NCBI RefSeq assembly: GCF_001949145.1
Contig: NW_019091420.1
Coordinates: 1,226,429-1,290,428, forward strand
Length of the DNA: 64,000 nt
Direction of reading: 5' to 3'
Source of the DNA: Acanthaster planci
Lineage: Eukaryota; Echinodermata; Asteroidea; Valvatida; Acanthasteridae
Shown here: piece by piece, positions 14,057 to 29,079 of the stretch
Layout: each line of letters begins with the position of its first letter
Position numbering within the stretch: the stretch's first letter is position 1
Position numbers and translations under genes: made by a program
The notes under the pieces: model-generated
The model's input: the letters and a program-made list of their open reading frames with translations, nothing else
Databases searched by the model: none
Told to the model about the DNA's origin: nothing

Positions 14057-17000
14057 AACGTAGTAATGAACATGTTCATGTACATGCAAAAGGAAAGAGT
14101 AATTTCATTTACTGACATTTTGATGTTCCATTGGACTTTGGTCATTAAATTAAACCACATAAATATGGAAAAGGTACAAGTCCTATCATACAGCCTGCCT
14201 TAAGGCTTGATGGCTCCTAAGCATAGTGTCCATGGAAGCTTAGTGAAAATCGCATCCACCAAGAGCATTTCTTTCTTTCAATAAAAGGATGCTATCACTC
14301 AGCACAACTCTTCTTCAACTCTGACTTATCTGACAGTTCCCACTGAATTTACTATTCTGTTGCGGAAACAAGGTCTGTGACGTCAGCTTTTATCCCTAAT
14401 TCACAAGCTACAACAGAAAGCTTTCTAACTATAAACCGTCGTGACCGTTACGGCATAACCAAACGTCAACATGAAAATACCTAAGCTACAGGGGAATGGC
14501 ATACTTCAGTCAGCTTCAACTGGACCACTCCAAACAATCAAATTCCGATGGTCTCATTTATTAAACGTCACATCGTCAGTCGGGGTCTTGTCTTATTTTT
14601 CCTTTTTTTTTAAGAGGCTGCGCCGACAAGATCGCCGTCTCCAAAGATCGGAGGAAACGAATCCACTCTGGCCCACGGATGAAAAATAAACACCATTGGG
14701 CCACTCAATGGGCCAGTCCCGCCAATGATCATTTCACGATGCAAAATTCTTCGTGCAAACATCTTTTTGTCTGTCTTATTTTGGGGGGGGGAATCTTTCT
14801 GACAAAAGAGAGAAATGTGAGAATCAAACCACAGATGATTTTTTTCCGTTTCTTTGATCTGTGAAAGTGTGGGAACGGATCATTGCTGTTACACAAGTAC
14901 CTTGCAATTCGCATGCTCTCTGATCACCATACTCTGATCTGCCATGTACCGGTATGCGTCAGTTGTGGATTTGTGATCCAACGGTAATGTTTCAATCAAG
15001 GCACTGTCAGTGTGGCACGTTCACGGTCGTGTTCTTGACAGTACCAGTATTTTTGAATAAATGTATATCCATTTTAATGATTTATTGAAACCCAGTTTTT
15101 GTACAATTTTACATGTGAGGTTATTCAAATTTGTCCTTCCAAACAAACAATATCACAAATTTTATTTAGAAAGTTAACATGTTCATGTACATGCACCTTT
15201 CTTGATTTGATCAGCACAGATTTTCAAGGCCCACATGTACATGTACAAGAAGTTTCCCAAGGACAGTTTATACATCATATAGTGTAATGTACTTTCAAGT
15301 GGGATCACATTTTCAGACTACATGAATATTGCATGAAACCGTACGGTAGATGTACAAATTATGTATTCGAACAAGGACCAAAAAAATGTCTGAAGTTGAA
15401 GATTTTAAGTACAGTGTAAATGATTCGAGTTGAAGTTTTCAATTATAAACCTCCTGTTAACAGTTGATTTTACCAGCCCTTGTTTGTACACTGATCATTT
15501 ACAAAAAAAGGCCTTCAGGAAGGACAGTACATACATACATGTACCTGTATCTCACCTAATACATTGTATAACCATAAACGACAATTGAGCAATGTCCATG
15601 TCCATGTATGAGGAACAAAAAGATGTAGAACTCCACCCAAAATTTGACTCTGCTTGCAATGTGCACTATATCAACCAAAAGATGAAGCTGAGCAATTGGT
15701 ACACATGTAGATAACTGGAACATATCGGCCTATATTAATAAACCAAACACACCACTACTATACAGAGTTGTGCTGACCCCTGTAGTTGGCATTCCAAGTC
15801 ACCGGCCGGCACTTGTGGTGAAAATAAGTTTGCTGGTCGGCACAAATCGTGAGACATCACACACGGATTTTGAGGCTTTCAGACAAAAAACTTAGAGAAT
15901 ACTACAAAGCAGTACTGTTTCTGTGAGAAGGACATTTTCTTCTTTTTAAAATTCAAAACATGTAATCAGTTGGTCTGCGTATGCACACGGTGCAGTCTTG
16001 CAGCTGATGGTAGTGCATTTTGACTACAGTGGCTAAGCCACTGAGCCCTAGAACAGCCAGAACCAAAATTTCTCTAACATTTCTGTAGATCCCATACACT
16101 GCCAACAGGAGGAACTGAGGCCTTTCAAATATTTCATTATCTCCTTTTCCCTGCATAAAAGCATAGAAATTTGAAGGACATTGTCAACTGAGGCACTGGG
16201 TCCATTAACTTTAATAACTTCCTCACAAAAATTTACAAACCACAGATTAAATCCAAATTGGTTTTGCTGGGGGAGGAGGGGATGGCTAGGAGTGATGAAC
16301 ACAATGCATTCGATCCTTAGTGTTACATTCCCAACGAGATCATTTCCGGGGAAAAATACCTGATGTAAATTTAAATTTATGGCCCAAACTAAAATTAAAC
16401 CAATAAAAAAAGACATTTTCCTAAAATGGTCATATTCTCTGGGGGAGGTTCAGGAAGATCTTTGTCTTGTTTAGTCACGTGCGCCGACTGCCTCTCGCAT
16501 TTCAGCACGAGCGAAGTATCTTCCTTCAGCATCCGGGGCTTTTCCGATAATTCTGTCCACCAGGAATTGTTTAATCGCGGCGTGTGGGTGTGCAGACAGC
16601 ACAGAGTTGGACAAAGTGACGGCACGTTCAGTGCACAAGGCATCCCCACATGTACATGTATGTGTGTTGTGTTTGTATGGAATTGTAAGGCAGCAAAGAC
16701 ATGCTCGGCGAAATTCGGTGAAGTAATGTGCCCAAATGGCTACATGTAGCTACACGTATGCTCCCTCCCATGTCTAGTCCCCCTCCCACAGACACGCACA
16801 CAAAGAATACAAGTGATACATCCTTACTCAGAGTCTAGGAAATGTACTGTGGTAGCCTGGTTGGAAGTATAAGCTCCAAAGCTGGTATAACGTTGTGGCT
16901 TTTAACTACCATGTACTGGTACACAACATCTGTATATTGCATGAGCAGAAGTTTTAAGAGGAGCAAATGTCAAAATTCTTGTTCACTGCATTAAATTAGT

Positions 17001-17949
17001 GAATGGACTCCTTTTTAAAATCCCTTTAGCCGCAATCACATTGCATTTTCAAATACGTACATGTACACTTGAATACCTAGACGTAAAGTAAATGTCACGT
17101 TTATTGACAGAAAGGGCCATTCACTTCCTGCACATCCCTTCTCCCCATTAAAACCCCGATACCACTTATAAAACGATCCTGTGCGTATCTCTGAGGCAAT
17201 TTTTTTTCCCTCAGGTGTCCAAAACGTGCACGCACAGTGCGGTGATGCACTTGATGCTCAGTCCCCGGTTTGCATTTACAGCAATACAAGTCGGGCCAGT
17301 GCATGATCCGCACTCGGTCTTGACACAGAAAACCTCTAAGTGGTTTGGATTCCCCTTGAATACCACACTAAATCAAATACTTCCAGGAACTCAGGTTTTA
17401 CATGTCCAATTGGCAGCTTCCAGGTGATGGCCTCTTAACACTGCCCTCAATTTTCTTTTTCTTTTCTCTTGTTGGGTTAAATAGTAAGTGTGAGTTATTT
17501 TTTCTTCTGTCCATTTTCCGAGAGGAAAAGGAACTTTGTGTACATGTATTTCCATACTGAGAAGAGTGCACGCTCTGTGCACTTGAAGGACTTGAAATTT
17601 GAGCTGACATCTTGAAAAAAAAAAAACAGTGCTGGCCAGGTTTTAAAGGAATGTGCGTGGGTTGGCACAAAATTGGGGCTTGAGTTAATGCTTTGAGCAA
17701 GATGTGGAGAAGACATCTTAAGGGTTTTGTGCCCCAGCAGGAACTCATTATTGTAAAGACAAGTGAATGGTACTATGAGATCGAAAAGTTTCTTATGGAA
17801 AGTACCATTTTATCAAAGTAGATTGAGTAGACCCAATTCTTAAATTGTTTTGAGGAGATGGAAACAACTTCTTTGGAAGATTAAGAACATTTCAAAGACA
17901 CACACGGGGGTGTTTGTAAATGTGTATCAGACAATCTTCGCAATGTGCC

Positions 17950-18120
17950 AGTGGGAGGGTGCTATTTTCTTAGCAATGGTGGCTCCTTTGGTCGGAACTG
18001 AACTTTGCTTGTTCACAAACGACCAGGAAATGCACGTGTCATGGTCACATCGCTACCAACAAATTGAACCCTCTCAACCAAAGCTGCTGTTTGGAACCGA
18101 AGACGCGTGCTTCCGTTTGA
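17950..18120 (+). repeat. Dispersed repeat family R1, copy 2
   Basis: It contains gctattttcttagcaatgg, tggctcctttggtcggaact, cgctaccaacaaattgaacc. It aligns over about 150 bases with copies at 3403-3566 (opposite strand) and 46171-46345. Confidence 0.7.
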
Positions 18121-21100
18121 GGTGGATGAAAAGTTGAAGTCAGCTGTAACTCAATCCCATCGCAGTGAACTCCCTTCTCAATCCTTACAACTGTCAAAGA
18201 GAAGAACTCATGGTGTGCAGTTTCTTTTTATTGTTTCCTTTTGACCTCTGTCGTAGCTGTTCTTCACGGATTGGGTCAGCTTCGTTCTCTGACTCGCGTT
18301 TAAACGAACTGCACAAATTGCCGAGGCCATTATTTCTTCACCTCCTTGATTTAATTTCTTTGGGTCGTGCATGGAGCAAGCCCCATGCTGCTTTCTGGGG
18401 CAGCCGGGCCTGGGGGGGGATGGCTCTCAGACAATCCAGCGTCAAGTCAATTCATCAGCTGGCCTCCTTCTACTGACAAATTAGAAGAGGGTAAGTGTAT
18501 ACGTGTGTGGCATTGCCTGTGCATACAGGGTATAAGTTTTCTGCAGTAACTCTTTCGCGAGTGTCAAGTCTTGTATAGATCTTCCTGACAGAAATTCCTA
18601 GTTGAAAATAAAAATTAAACTCGAATAAAAATTCAGGCCCTAATTTTTTGCAATTGTCGACAGGAGAACGGTAACTTGTTTCTCCTTTCCTTTTTCACCC
18701 ATCTCTGACAGGTACCAGACAGACTATTGTAGCTGTGATGCAACTAACTTTTACAATGTAGTTTTCAAGAAATGTGCAGCACTCATGCTTTCCTGCATAT
18801 TCTCTGGGTGCAGCTTTTTTTCCTTCAATTCTCACCTAACTTTCAGATGCAAAACCCTGATTACTGATCAAATATGAGGTTTTTTCAATTGGTACTGATC
18901 AGACCAAGGACGTTATTCATGAGAAACGCTCGATACTGTGAGGGAAAAAAAAATAAATGACAAAAAAATTATTGCTTGAGCTGTGTAAACCAATCTGATA
19001 ATTTTTTTTTGGGGGGGGGTTGTTTATCCAGTATCTGCCTGGCCACCAACAACTTGAGAGCACCAACCAAACCACCAAGGTGCTTGACACTGAAGCTATT
19101 TGAAGTGCCCTGCATTAAAGTACCCTGTGGCTTCTAGACAGTAATGTGCAGTGCATTTGTGTGTTACCAGTATCATACGCATCACAAAAATGGAATCAAT
19201 TCCCTTCTTTCAGCGAGGCCAGACCCATTGCCAGCTAGCCACACAGACTACATTCAAGCAGCTTAAACATCGGGGTTCCAATTAATCTGCCCATTTGCTT
19301 CCTAGGCAATATTTATAGCACAGAATTGCTGCATTGGTTTCAGATGTACCGTTTGACTGTATAATGGCCACTATGTGTAGCCTGCGAATGGTATACACGC
19401 GCAAGCTTAGTGGTGGTAGCGTACATGTAAGTTATAATTAGAAATCTGGTCCAGATGCATAAATGTACATGTATGTGTACTTTATACAACACGTGAACAC
19501 ATCTCTGTCATATGACTTGTGGATCGCTGATCATGTGCCGTAAAATTTTGTTGTCCTAGCACACAATGCAGCCGTGGCACTTTAACCAAGTTCTGTTCCA
19601 TTGGTAAACGGACATCTCACTGCTCGGTCACGACAAGCTGCTGAGCTGAAGTTGATGCAAGAATTTCACTCAGGAAGGGAATTATTCAGGGATGTAATGA
19701 GTGTGGTACATTTGTGAAAGATTTTAACTTGAAAGCATTTATTCTGTGGCAGATGAAATTTCCAGGCTGTTCCATCTTTCATCTCATAAAATTACTTCAC
19801 CACTTCACTCATAAATTCTTCACTCATAATTTAAATACATTGTACATGTATTCCAAGCAATCAGATCTAATCTCATAAATATCTACTGGTGTGCAGTGTG
19901 TTGATAAACCTGCACAAAATAAATTTTGATTTTGAAAACCAACGTAGCCGAGTTCCACTAGAACTTTAGAAACTAACAAAATCTGCTGGGGGTAACAACT
20001 CCTCTACAACCTTCAGTAGAATACATTTCAGCGTGAATTCGAATATTGTGTGGAACCGGAAGGTAAACAGAAAAAAAACCTGAACATGTTTTTGGAAAGT
20101 TACTAGTACCACACCTTTCATGGGCACGATCTGCTCCGTGTATCGTATTTCCCATTTAAAACACAGTGCAAGCACCTCGGCTCAACTTTGGCAACGTTCG
20201 AGGTGTTTTTGCCAGGGAAGCACAATCCCCCAGGATGTAGATCTGCCACATCCCATGGATCTACAGCATGAAAGAAATTTGTCGCACAACGGCCAATGAT
20301 CAATATATGTAATTTTTTTTTTATTGCGCAGGGGGAGGGAGGAGAGAACTTCCTAGAAAGGGACACATCTGGCTGCAGGGGACTACTGGGGGTAGTGTAT
20401 GCGGTACTCCATTTCCTCAAAAGATGCTCCCGGCCTGAGCATTACAAATTGGTTTCCGGCAGAGAGCATCTCCCTGGAACAGGTTGGGCACGTACAGGCA
20501 GACCAAGAGCCGCTCGCTGCGCGTAACCTATCGTATTTAAGCACGGTGGGTGGCACTGTGAAGGGACAAAAGGAGGGGGGATGGGAGAGGATGCTGATGA
20601 TTTGGACAAAATTGATTGAGGAGGAAATACCCCCAAGGTCTTTCGGATTCGACGTGGAACGATTGATTCGTGGAAATTTCATCAGCTTTTAATATGCGAC
20701 GTTATGTACGCTGGAGGGAGGTTGAAGGAATTAAGTGCAGTGTCCACAAGTGTAAGTTTATTGGCCTTTGGTGGAAGAGCTTTTCTAGTTCTTCTGTCAG
20801 AAAAGCAGCTTTGGGAGCTCATGGATGTGTCATTTGTGGTTTGGATGAAAATTGCTGTCAAATCATACATGTATATCATGTTCATGAGTTGATGTACGGT
20901 ATTTGCAAATGCATCCATGTTTGTTGTAATTAAATTCATAAGTACACCCAAACACCCAAGGAATATATGCTATCAAGATGTACATGTACATACTATACGC
21001 TTGCAAGTGAGGTTCCTCTAAACTCCAGCACAGTGTAAAGACTACATGCAAATAATGCACACAGCACTTAAAAAAAAAAAAAAACATTCAGGCATTTATT

Positions 21101-21754
21101 TAGCATTCAATACAAGCAAGCTGGTATCATAAAGCTACATACACTGTTTCAAATTCAGTGAGGGAGGTTGCGTGATGGATCTCATTATGACGATTACTCC
21201 AAAAATTATAGGAACAGCTGCATAAAAACCTTATGTGGAAACGGTAGAGCGAGTTTTGGGCTCAGTGAGAATTCTGGTATCGGAACTGGAACCGAGTGTA
21301 TGATTCGGCTGGTATCGAGTGATGAGTTCAGTGAGATAAGAGGGAGTATGGTCTCTCAAACAGTTTTGGTTTGTTTTAGCATACAGTGTACAAGTGTTTC
21401 ACCAAATTTTACCATTTAATTTCACATTCCCCCCAAAATGTGTTTGCTCTGTTCCAAATCTTAGATTTATAATCCAAGATTCTCGATTGGATTTGGATTC
21501 GTGTTTTCCAATGTGTGTATTTCACAACTGCAGTTCCTGCTCCATGGGCTTTAGAGTTCTTATCTTAAACCGGCAATGTTGGCTATGGCTGAAGCTGCTC
21601 ACTGTGTACAGCAGGTATGGTACATGTATGATCAACGCGGCACCCAATTCAGTCAACAGCCTTAAGACACAGTAAGAACTTCACAAAACAACTCAAAACC
21701 AAGATGTTGACGAACACTGTAAACGTCAACTCGTTGTTATATGGTCCGTTACCT

Positions 21755-21828
21755 AGCCCTAACCCCCTAGGGTGTACATGTATGTAATATCGTATTGAAA
21801 TTGGAGGATTTGGGACTGTTAGAGTTAA
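21755..21828 (-). mobile_element. Family M2 copy
   Basis: Read on the minus strand it is TTAACTCTAACAGTCCC, then the shared core tcctccaatttcaatacgat, then ccctagggggttagggc. It is very close to the 6600-6669 copy, with a small acatgta insertion. Confidence 0.7.
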
Positions 21829-22353
21829 AGCCACTGCTTTTCGTTGCATTGTACGTAAGTCATTTCTCCTTACTTCTAAGGGTTATGGGAACGGCATGGG
21901 GTACTGTGAGGCTTCTGCCTTCTCCCGACCCTGCCGGTGTGCTGTTGCTTGTATCCATGATAAAATGAACTCATCCAAATTTAATTTGGACTTGTTTCCT
22001 TCGTACATGTACCGGTATACCAGAGCATCTACATTGTACATGTACTGTATGTACAGTAGTCCCCCCCAAAAATAAAAAGTTGGAGGGTTCAGTACAAATA
22101 TTGGTCTCAGTCAAAACAAATATTTTTAATTATGACACAGGAATTTGACATTGCCACATCTTATTTTCTCAATCAAGTTTAACATTTTAACTGACATTTG
22201 TTTAGATTAATCTTCACTGGAGCAACTGCTCTTAAATATAAAAATCTGCTTCAATCAACACTGGCAATTTATGTTTCAAGAAAAAACTGCATTCGTTAAA
22301 AGTTTAAGGAAAAAACAAGGGCGTCTTTGCACGTACCAGTATATACCGTATTA

Positions 22354-22402
22354 CAGTCCTCAATCCTTCACCTGTTGGAGGACTGAGGACTGTTAGGGTT
22401 AA
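22354..22402 (+). repeat. Short hairpin followed by family M2-type end
   Basis: CAGTCCTCAATCCT at 22354 and AGGACTGAGGACTG at 22379-22392 form a stem of about 14 bp with one mismatch and a short loop. It is followed directly by gttagggttaa, the M2 terminal motif. Confidence 0.4.
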
Positions 22403-24464
22403 ACTATTAAACATGTGCATGCACAAGGCACTGTACACCTACAGGCAATGCATATTTTTTCATATTGGCTACTTAAAAAAAATCTGGTTTGACATAAAAA
22501 AAATAGTTTGTACTCTGAACCAAAAAAAACCGAATCTTTTTTCTGTTAATCCAAATGCAATTTAAAAGTTTTAGCCTTCCCCTCAAATCTATTAATCCAA
22601 GACAGCTCCTTGTGTGAAAGTAGGTCCATGACAATAGACAGTAAAATAAACTCAGATGCTTAGAGACACTGAAACCATCCTTTCATTAAACACAAATGGC
22701 GACAGGAATACGTGGTATTCACTGCAAACAATACTGCTGCTCAGTCAATCCCCAAGTTTACCCAGGCATTCCCAGCAGCGTTTAGCACCCTCGCACCTAC
22801 AAACATCCAAGCCAAAGGCTGGCACCGGCACCAACTGGCCAAGCCACTAGCATCTCAGGCCAAAAGGTCAGTCCCCGCCGACATCAGAGCCGAGACTGGG
22901 GGGGGGGAGGAAGAGAACAATCAATGCCGACCGGCCGTGTACATGACAATGCAGGACCCCCCACACAAGATTCAATATTGAGGCCATGCTTTTCTCCGGT
23001 GGCAATCGAAATGCGGACGCGCAAAACGTATCACGTTACACTTCCCGTGACCGATGACGGGACAAATTATCGAGGGTATTGACTGAATCGAGACAAGCCA
23101 AGGAGCTCAATTCACCGACACGATAAAAGGTTACCAAAAAGAAAAAAAAACCAACAACAAAAACACAAGAACCCCCAACACAACAAACAAAAACAAACAA
23201 ACAAAAATTTGGATTTCTACACATGTTGGGTGGCCTTTCAAATGGGAAGTTTTTGGATTTTGTGGCACGCACATTTCAAACATGATTTACGGCCGCCAGG
23301 GCTGATGCTTTGCAAACGAGGGAAAATGCCACGGCCATACATCACCGGGAGTTTGTGTGCTCGTGTCACGGTTAAATACTTGGGCTTCCTAAGGGTTGAA
23401 CTTTACAAGCAGAGGGTTCAAACGGGCATGTGATTGTTTCATCGGCTGACGTTTGTGTGGCCACTGGAATGTGATAAAAAAGCATATTTTCTTTACGCAC
23501 ATAAATTAGGCTTTGCTCAACCTTCACACCGTGGGAAAATAATACGGGAACGTTCCCATCTGTGGCAATTACCATCCACTGTAAAGTACAAACATTGAAC
23601 AAAATTATAAGGCAGTAAAATATTTAATTTGCTATCCACACTGAAGTAGGGAAATGAATCAGCCTAAATGTGAGTCGCAAATTTAATAAAAGCAATCTCT
23701 GTTTTGAGCACAAAAAAATAATAAATGTAGGCCCACAGATGTTATTTGATTACTTGATTAATCAATGTATCAATAATTTGATTACAGATTTATTTGATAA
23801 ATGGAACAGAAGAATGTGAAATAAATGATTTTCTTTCAGAGGGTGCGAAAGAATAGCCAAACCTTTTACACCTGGAACTTCAAACGTTCTCAAGGAAAAA
23901 GTGAAACAAGCAAAGCGAAAGGTTGTTGTTGAGAAGTACCGTGCAGTGTATCATAAGTGGATGATGTGAATTATGGAAAAGCTCTAAAGCAAAAAATAAA
24001 TCAAGGCCACCATACTGTGCTAGGTACAAGTACATGCACATGACATGTATTATGAAGATGGAAAAGATTTTTTATTCCCTGTGCTTTAGTGACTCAAGTG
24101 AAAATTGAGGATTCATTCCAAGGGATCTGGACAATACAGGTGATAGTGCGCCACCAAAAGGTTGCCATGGAGGGGTTATTTTTCAAGTTTACAGTTGACA
24201 AAAACATGGCTGACTTGCTGCAATCTGCATTTGAGTGTAGGGTGTCGGTAGACAATTTGTGGAAATGGAAAAAACCAAAAAAAACCAAAAAAAAAACATT
24301 GAATTCTACTTTTATATTACTGGTTTTATGGTTACACCGACAATCACACTGTATGCTCAGTGTGGTCCGAGACTTGCAAAACGTCACAACCTTGTTTGGA
24401 AGGAATTCAAACCCATGAATTCTTGTTTACTGATGCAGACATCATTGCAACTTCTGTTGGGATC

Positions 24465-24570
24465 AGATGGCTGGCTTGAAGTCATGGATTCAAATCCTTC
24501 CCACGCCTGTTTGTGGTGGTTTCACTAAGTCTTGTGCCACACTGAGAGCACACTATAAATACATGTAGGG
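24465..24570 (+). mobile_element. Possible tRNA-derived SINE fragment
   Basis: It contains gatggctggcttgaagtcat followed by ggattcaaatccttcccacg, an A-box-like then B-box-like pair at tRNA spacing, then an AT-rich body. The acceptor arm does not pair, so it is not a tRNA gene. Confidence 0.4.
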
Positions 24571-26249
24571 CAAAACCCAATATAAAATTTACGACCCCGA
24601 TGCAAAGCCAAATTAATATCAAATTCTGCTTGATAAGTCCATAACGGTTAAAGCTTCCATTCAGGCCAATCCGAGCAAAAATTACACTTGACCACAGACC
24701 CTCTTTTAAACAGTGCACGTGGGGGGGGGGGAGACTCAAGCACACTTAGAGACCTGTCCTCTCAAGACCTCAACCCGCTACTGAGGGGGTGGAAATTTCA
24801 GTGGGCGTTGGAAAAAAAAAAATCCTTGCAGTGGGAAAGGGGGAGGGGGGTTAGCAGGTGCCCTGAGGAGAAAACTAACATTTGGCTGAACCAGCCTCGG
24901 CACCCTGAGGCCCATGGGTTGTAGATTCACAGTGACAGCCGGTTCCATGCGTAGGCGTACTAATTCCTACCATGCGAGTATAAAAAATTCACACAGTTTG
25001 TCTGGATGGGCATGGACTGCTGCAATCCCAACATACATGTACATGTACAACTACCGTACTAGTCTATTGGACCATCTTAATTGATTCTTACATGTACATG
25101 TACAGGCACGATTGATAATCACTGGCTTCAAGTGAGTGGGCTGCATGGAGCAAGGGTATCTTTCAAGCCCAAGGCTTCAAGTGGGTGGAAACCAGACATA
25201 CGTGCCTGTGGAAAAAAATTCAAGTTTCAAAATGAATCAGTCGCTAAGTACTGGGTACTACAAGAAAGACTTAAAGTAATGAATTCATAGGGTCAAACTG
25301 CTCATCCTGATGGGGGGGGGGAACCCCAGATCCACGAATCGGCGTGTGGACTTTAGCATGCTTGGCATCTTCCCGTCCTGTAAGCAATGGAAGTGTACCA
25401 GTACAGTTATTGGTATTTGTGCTTGTGTGCACCGTCCATGTACTGTACATGCAGTAATTGTAGGAAAGCATTTTGCATTGGAATCCCCCACCCCGTGCTT
25501 CCTCTTTCCTGACTACATTACCGTAAAGCTTTAAAAAAAAGTTGAGGGGAGGGGGAAATTTCGGGGAAAATGTGCTTACTTTAGGCGATTTTAGGTATAG
25601 AGGATTTTCAGTCACATGATTTTGACAGCAACGTTCACTTTACACAGATCGGCGAGCGCGCGCCTTTCGAAATCTCTCAACATTCTGGCATACGCAAAAC
25701 TACTAACAGAAATACAGATTCTAACATTCTTGCACCTCCAAGGACACGGTACGCTTCCTGAAATGCATTTGCCCGCCGTTCTACATCACATGAAAGACCT
25801 TTATACAGGTACAAGGGTTAAATCCAGCTCGAGCGGAAGTGCACCCCCAATCAGCGAAAGAAAGACAGGTGGCTACAAGCATGCATTCTGCATGTATGCA
25901 ATGACCATACATGCCAGAATAAGTTAGTTATCATGACACGCCTATGCAGTGAGTACCGAAAAAACATTCCCTCTTTTGTTCCGCTCGGAGCGGATAGACT
26001 CACCAGTCTTTGTGCACGCAACTGTTGCCCTTTAAAGTGTGACTCATTTCATTTGAAACAAACACCATCCGATCGCTCTTACTGTTACTTTTTCGCTTAC
26101 AGTGTAGCAGCAGAGCTGAATCAGTGTTTTAAAAAGTGCCAACGAAATTTTATATGTATAGATACATGTACATGAAGCTACCCTTTTCTCAGATGCCGTG
26201 AAAATTGTAATAGGAAACAGAACTACGTGTACAATGTATTTCACCTGGA

Positions 26250-26330
26250 GAGGGCCTAAGGGCGTTGAGCTGGACCAAGAGAAAGGCTATTTTCTTAGCA
26301 ATGGAGGCTCCTTTTGTTGATAGAGCATAA
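26250..26330 (+). repeat. Dispersed repeat family R1, copy 3 (left part)
   Basis: It contains gagctggaccaagaga then ggctattttcttagcaatgg and ggctccttttgttga. Similarity stops after this, and a copy of repeat family R2 begins at once. Confidence 0.65.
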
Positions 26331-26332
26331 CA

Positions 26333-26485
26333 GTGTGACATAATTTTGAACCAGGACATACATGTACATGTTCAGTACAAACGAATGAAGTAAGCACACG
26401 TATTGGTTCACGCACTGGTTCTAGCGCTAATGCCTTCCACACCCATAATTTGCAAGCGACATCTTCACTTCGGTACTCTATAGGG
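26333..26485 (+). repeat. Dispersed repeat family R2, copy 1
   Basis: Starts gtgaca.aattttgaaccagg, then agtacaaacgaatga, ttggttcacgcactggttct, gcgctaatgcct. It is shared with copies at 30994 and 34204. Confidence 0.65.
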
Positions 26486-26544
26486 TTAGTGCAGAAACTG
26501 ATGTCCGCTAGGATGGAATGGGAAATCATACAAAGAATTCAATG

Positions 26545-26715
26545 ATCAGCAGAACAGACTGATCCATCAAGCCCCGCCCCATTATATTCTGACCAATCAC
26601 AGCCATGATGTATTCGCTTGTCCAACATGTGTGCACGAAGTCTGACAAGCCTGCAAGTGCGCATGATGCGCGCCGCTGGAACCTGTGGTGTTGCATTGGA
26701 GAAGAGCACGTGTTA
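26545..26715 (-). repeat. Dispersed repeat family R3, copy 1
   Basis: On the minus strand it holds catgcgcacttgcaggctt, acttcgtgcacac and ataatggggcggggcttgat then ggatca. The same order is found on the plus strand at 48180-48325. Confidence 0.5.
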
Positions 26716-29079
26716 AGTCACCACGTGCGCAGTGGGTGGGGCTCACTGGATAGGTCTATTGGAAGGGCCCAAATAAAGAGCAGGGTGAGCATAAGATGTG
26801 GACCTCCGCACAACAGAGGATTTTCTTTGGTAAAATGAAGAATAGTCCAGGAGAAATCCAGCTCGACGGAGGTGTACATGTATGTATCCTAGTGGAAGAA
26901 GGTGGAGCATTCTTGCCTGAGTTTTCTTAACCAGAGTCAATACAGGAATGTTCAGAGTAGGCATGTGAAACAAGCATGTGTGAGCAAATACGTGTGCACC
27001 AACTCTAGATTAATGTGTACAAGTCCATGTACAGACCACACTGTTTGTGCTATTACACATAAATCCAACTTCATCATTCCTGGAACCAGCTGAAATAATA
27101 CATGACGTGTTCAGCCCAAGCCAGACGTTTCTGGACAGCTAGTCAGCGAGAGGTTGAAAACATTTTTAAAAAATGCAAGTTCATACTGTCCTCCATAACA
27201 GAGACTGTAGAATTCTGGAAAGAGCTGCGTGCCTTTGGCAAAATTACAAGTCAATTCAGACTTTGTGACAACAGCAATGTGTTTATTCTATTAGTTTCAT
27301 TTGTTTGTTGTTACTGCTGGGTTTTTTGGGGGAGGAGGGGTTGAGCAAATTTCTTGTTAACAGACGAAGTTCTGTTTGTACACCTGAATGTAACATGTGC
27401 ACACATGATTTCAGAAGTATGTGAATGTGCAATGTTCGTGGGTGCTACCTGTACATGTATGTATACACAGTTATAAATTTGCAAAGTTTGTTGGCTTGGT
27501 ATACTACTCACCCTTTCTGCCCAAATACGCGACTTCTACAAATCTACAAATTTACCTGTACAGCAAAAGTGTTGGCGCATTCGTGACGCAGAAGAAAAAG
27601 GGTCTGGGGTGCGAATTTGTTCAAAAACCACTGTGGTGCAAATTGCACTCTGTCTTCAGTTTTTCTTCACCTGGAACTGCAGCGGGGGTTGACTTACATG
27701 TACATGTACACGTATCCTACCGGTATACATTCAACTTGCCAGGGTACTTGAAAGAAAAAATACCCAAACTGATCAACACAGCTTGACATCTCCAAACATA
27801 ATTGATGGATTTTGATGCAGTGAGTGGGCTGAATTCTTAACAAAAATGAAAAAAAAAAATCCACAGAGGGAAAGAAAACACATACAGCTCAAAGAGACTT
27901 ACTCGTATCCAACACTAGGTCGCCCAAAGAAAATACCAAATGCTCATTGAATCAGCTGCCAATCTTGACCTTTAAAGAACACGGCATCACGATCACGTTG
28001 TTCAGTCCGCAAGAAAAGGGAAGGGGGGGTAGGGGGTACTCCGGGAACTTGTCATTTTTGTATACGAGGAAGAAAAATTGAAGCGCGACAGAGAAGAAAT
28101 CAATACGCCTTTTGTACACTGTGGGAATTCAGCGGTTGAGAGAAGCTAGAATTATGGGTTAGGCACATTGCAGCTAAAGAAACACACATTGCTCTGAAGT
28201 GCATGTACTCTGCAACAATTAAGCAGTGCACAAATTACGGTAACTTCCCATTCTGCACACTGCAACCACAAACCAAACGTTTAAATCGGTTATTCTTTTT
28301 CCGAGTTGATTTATGTTTCTCCCTCACAGGCAGCTGGTCCTGCTGGTCACACCTCTTCCCAAACCGAGAGTACGGTAGTTTTAGTCAAAGTGCGCTCAAC
28401 AGAATATGCTCAGAGCTGCAATGTTACGCAGAAAGACTTGTCATTTCTGTACAACTGAAAGATTTGGACGTTTGCAGAGAATAGATGTATGGAATTTACA
28501 GTGGAATTAAAAAATGAACTGAAAACATACATGTAAGGGTTACAATATTAGACAGTGCAATTTAAATCATGGGTTAAATCAATTCACACCTGTGCAGGTA
28601 CATGTACTGGTACGATATGTACGGTGCATGAATGGTACATGTACATGTATGTGTAATCTTTACACTCTCTCACTTACTAGAGTTGAAATTGTGAGCAGCC
28701 TTGAACATGCAAGCTTGCAGAAAAAAAGCCCCCCCCCATTTTTTTTCCCTTTTTATTTTTGTGCCTTCTGAGAATTCAAACACACAACAAGGAAAGTAGG
28801 CCTACATGTGGGTTGATTGTTCTCCTTTTCAACTCTCTCCCTTGAACAATGAAACTGATTGGTGTACACACTCTGAAACCTCTGCACATGTAGTGTGGCT
28901 GTCTGCTGTTACACGTGGTCTTTGCTCGAGACATTCAAAGCGCCTACGTCACTCCCACTCAACTGCAAAGCAGCATCCCAAAGCACTTTGTAACTCAAAA
29001 AAGGAGTTCCCCTTTCGGCACAGCAGTAATTTAAAAGGTGGTTTGTACCCCCTTTCTTTATGATATTTCTTCTTCCGCG

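Larger units (their letters stand above)
14057..24464. other. Non-coding stretch
   Basis: It contains R1 copy 2 (17950), an M2 copy (21755), a hairpin (22354) and homopolymer tracts such as the T then G run near 19000-19019. Locally CpG-containing patches at about 16470-16660 and 18250-18480 show no supported exon. Confidence 0.5.
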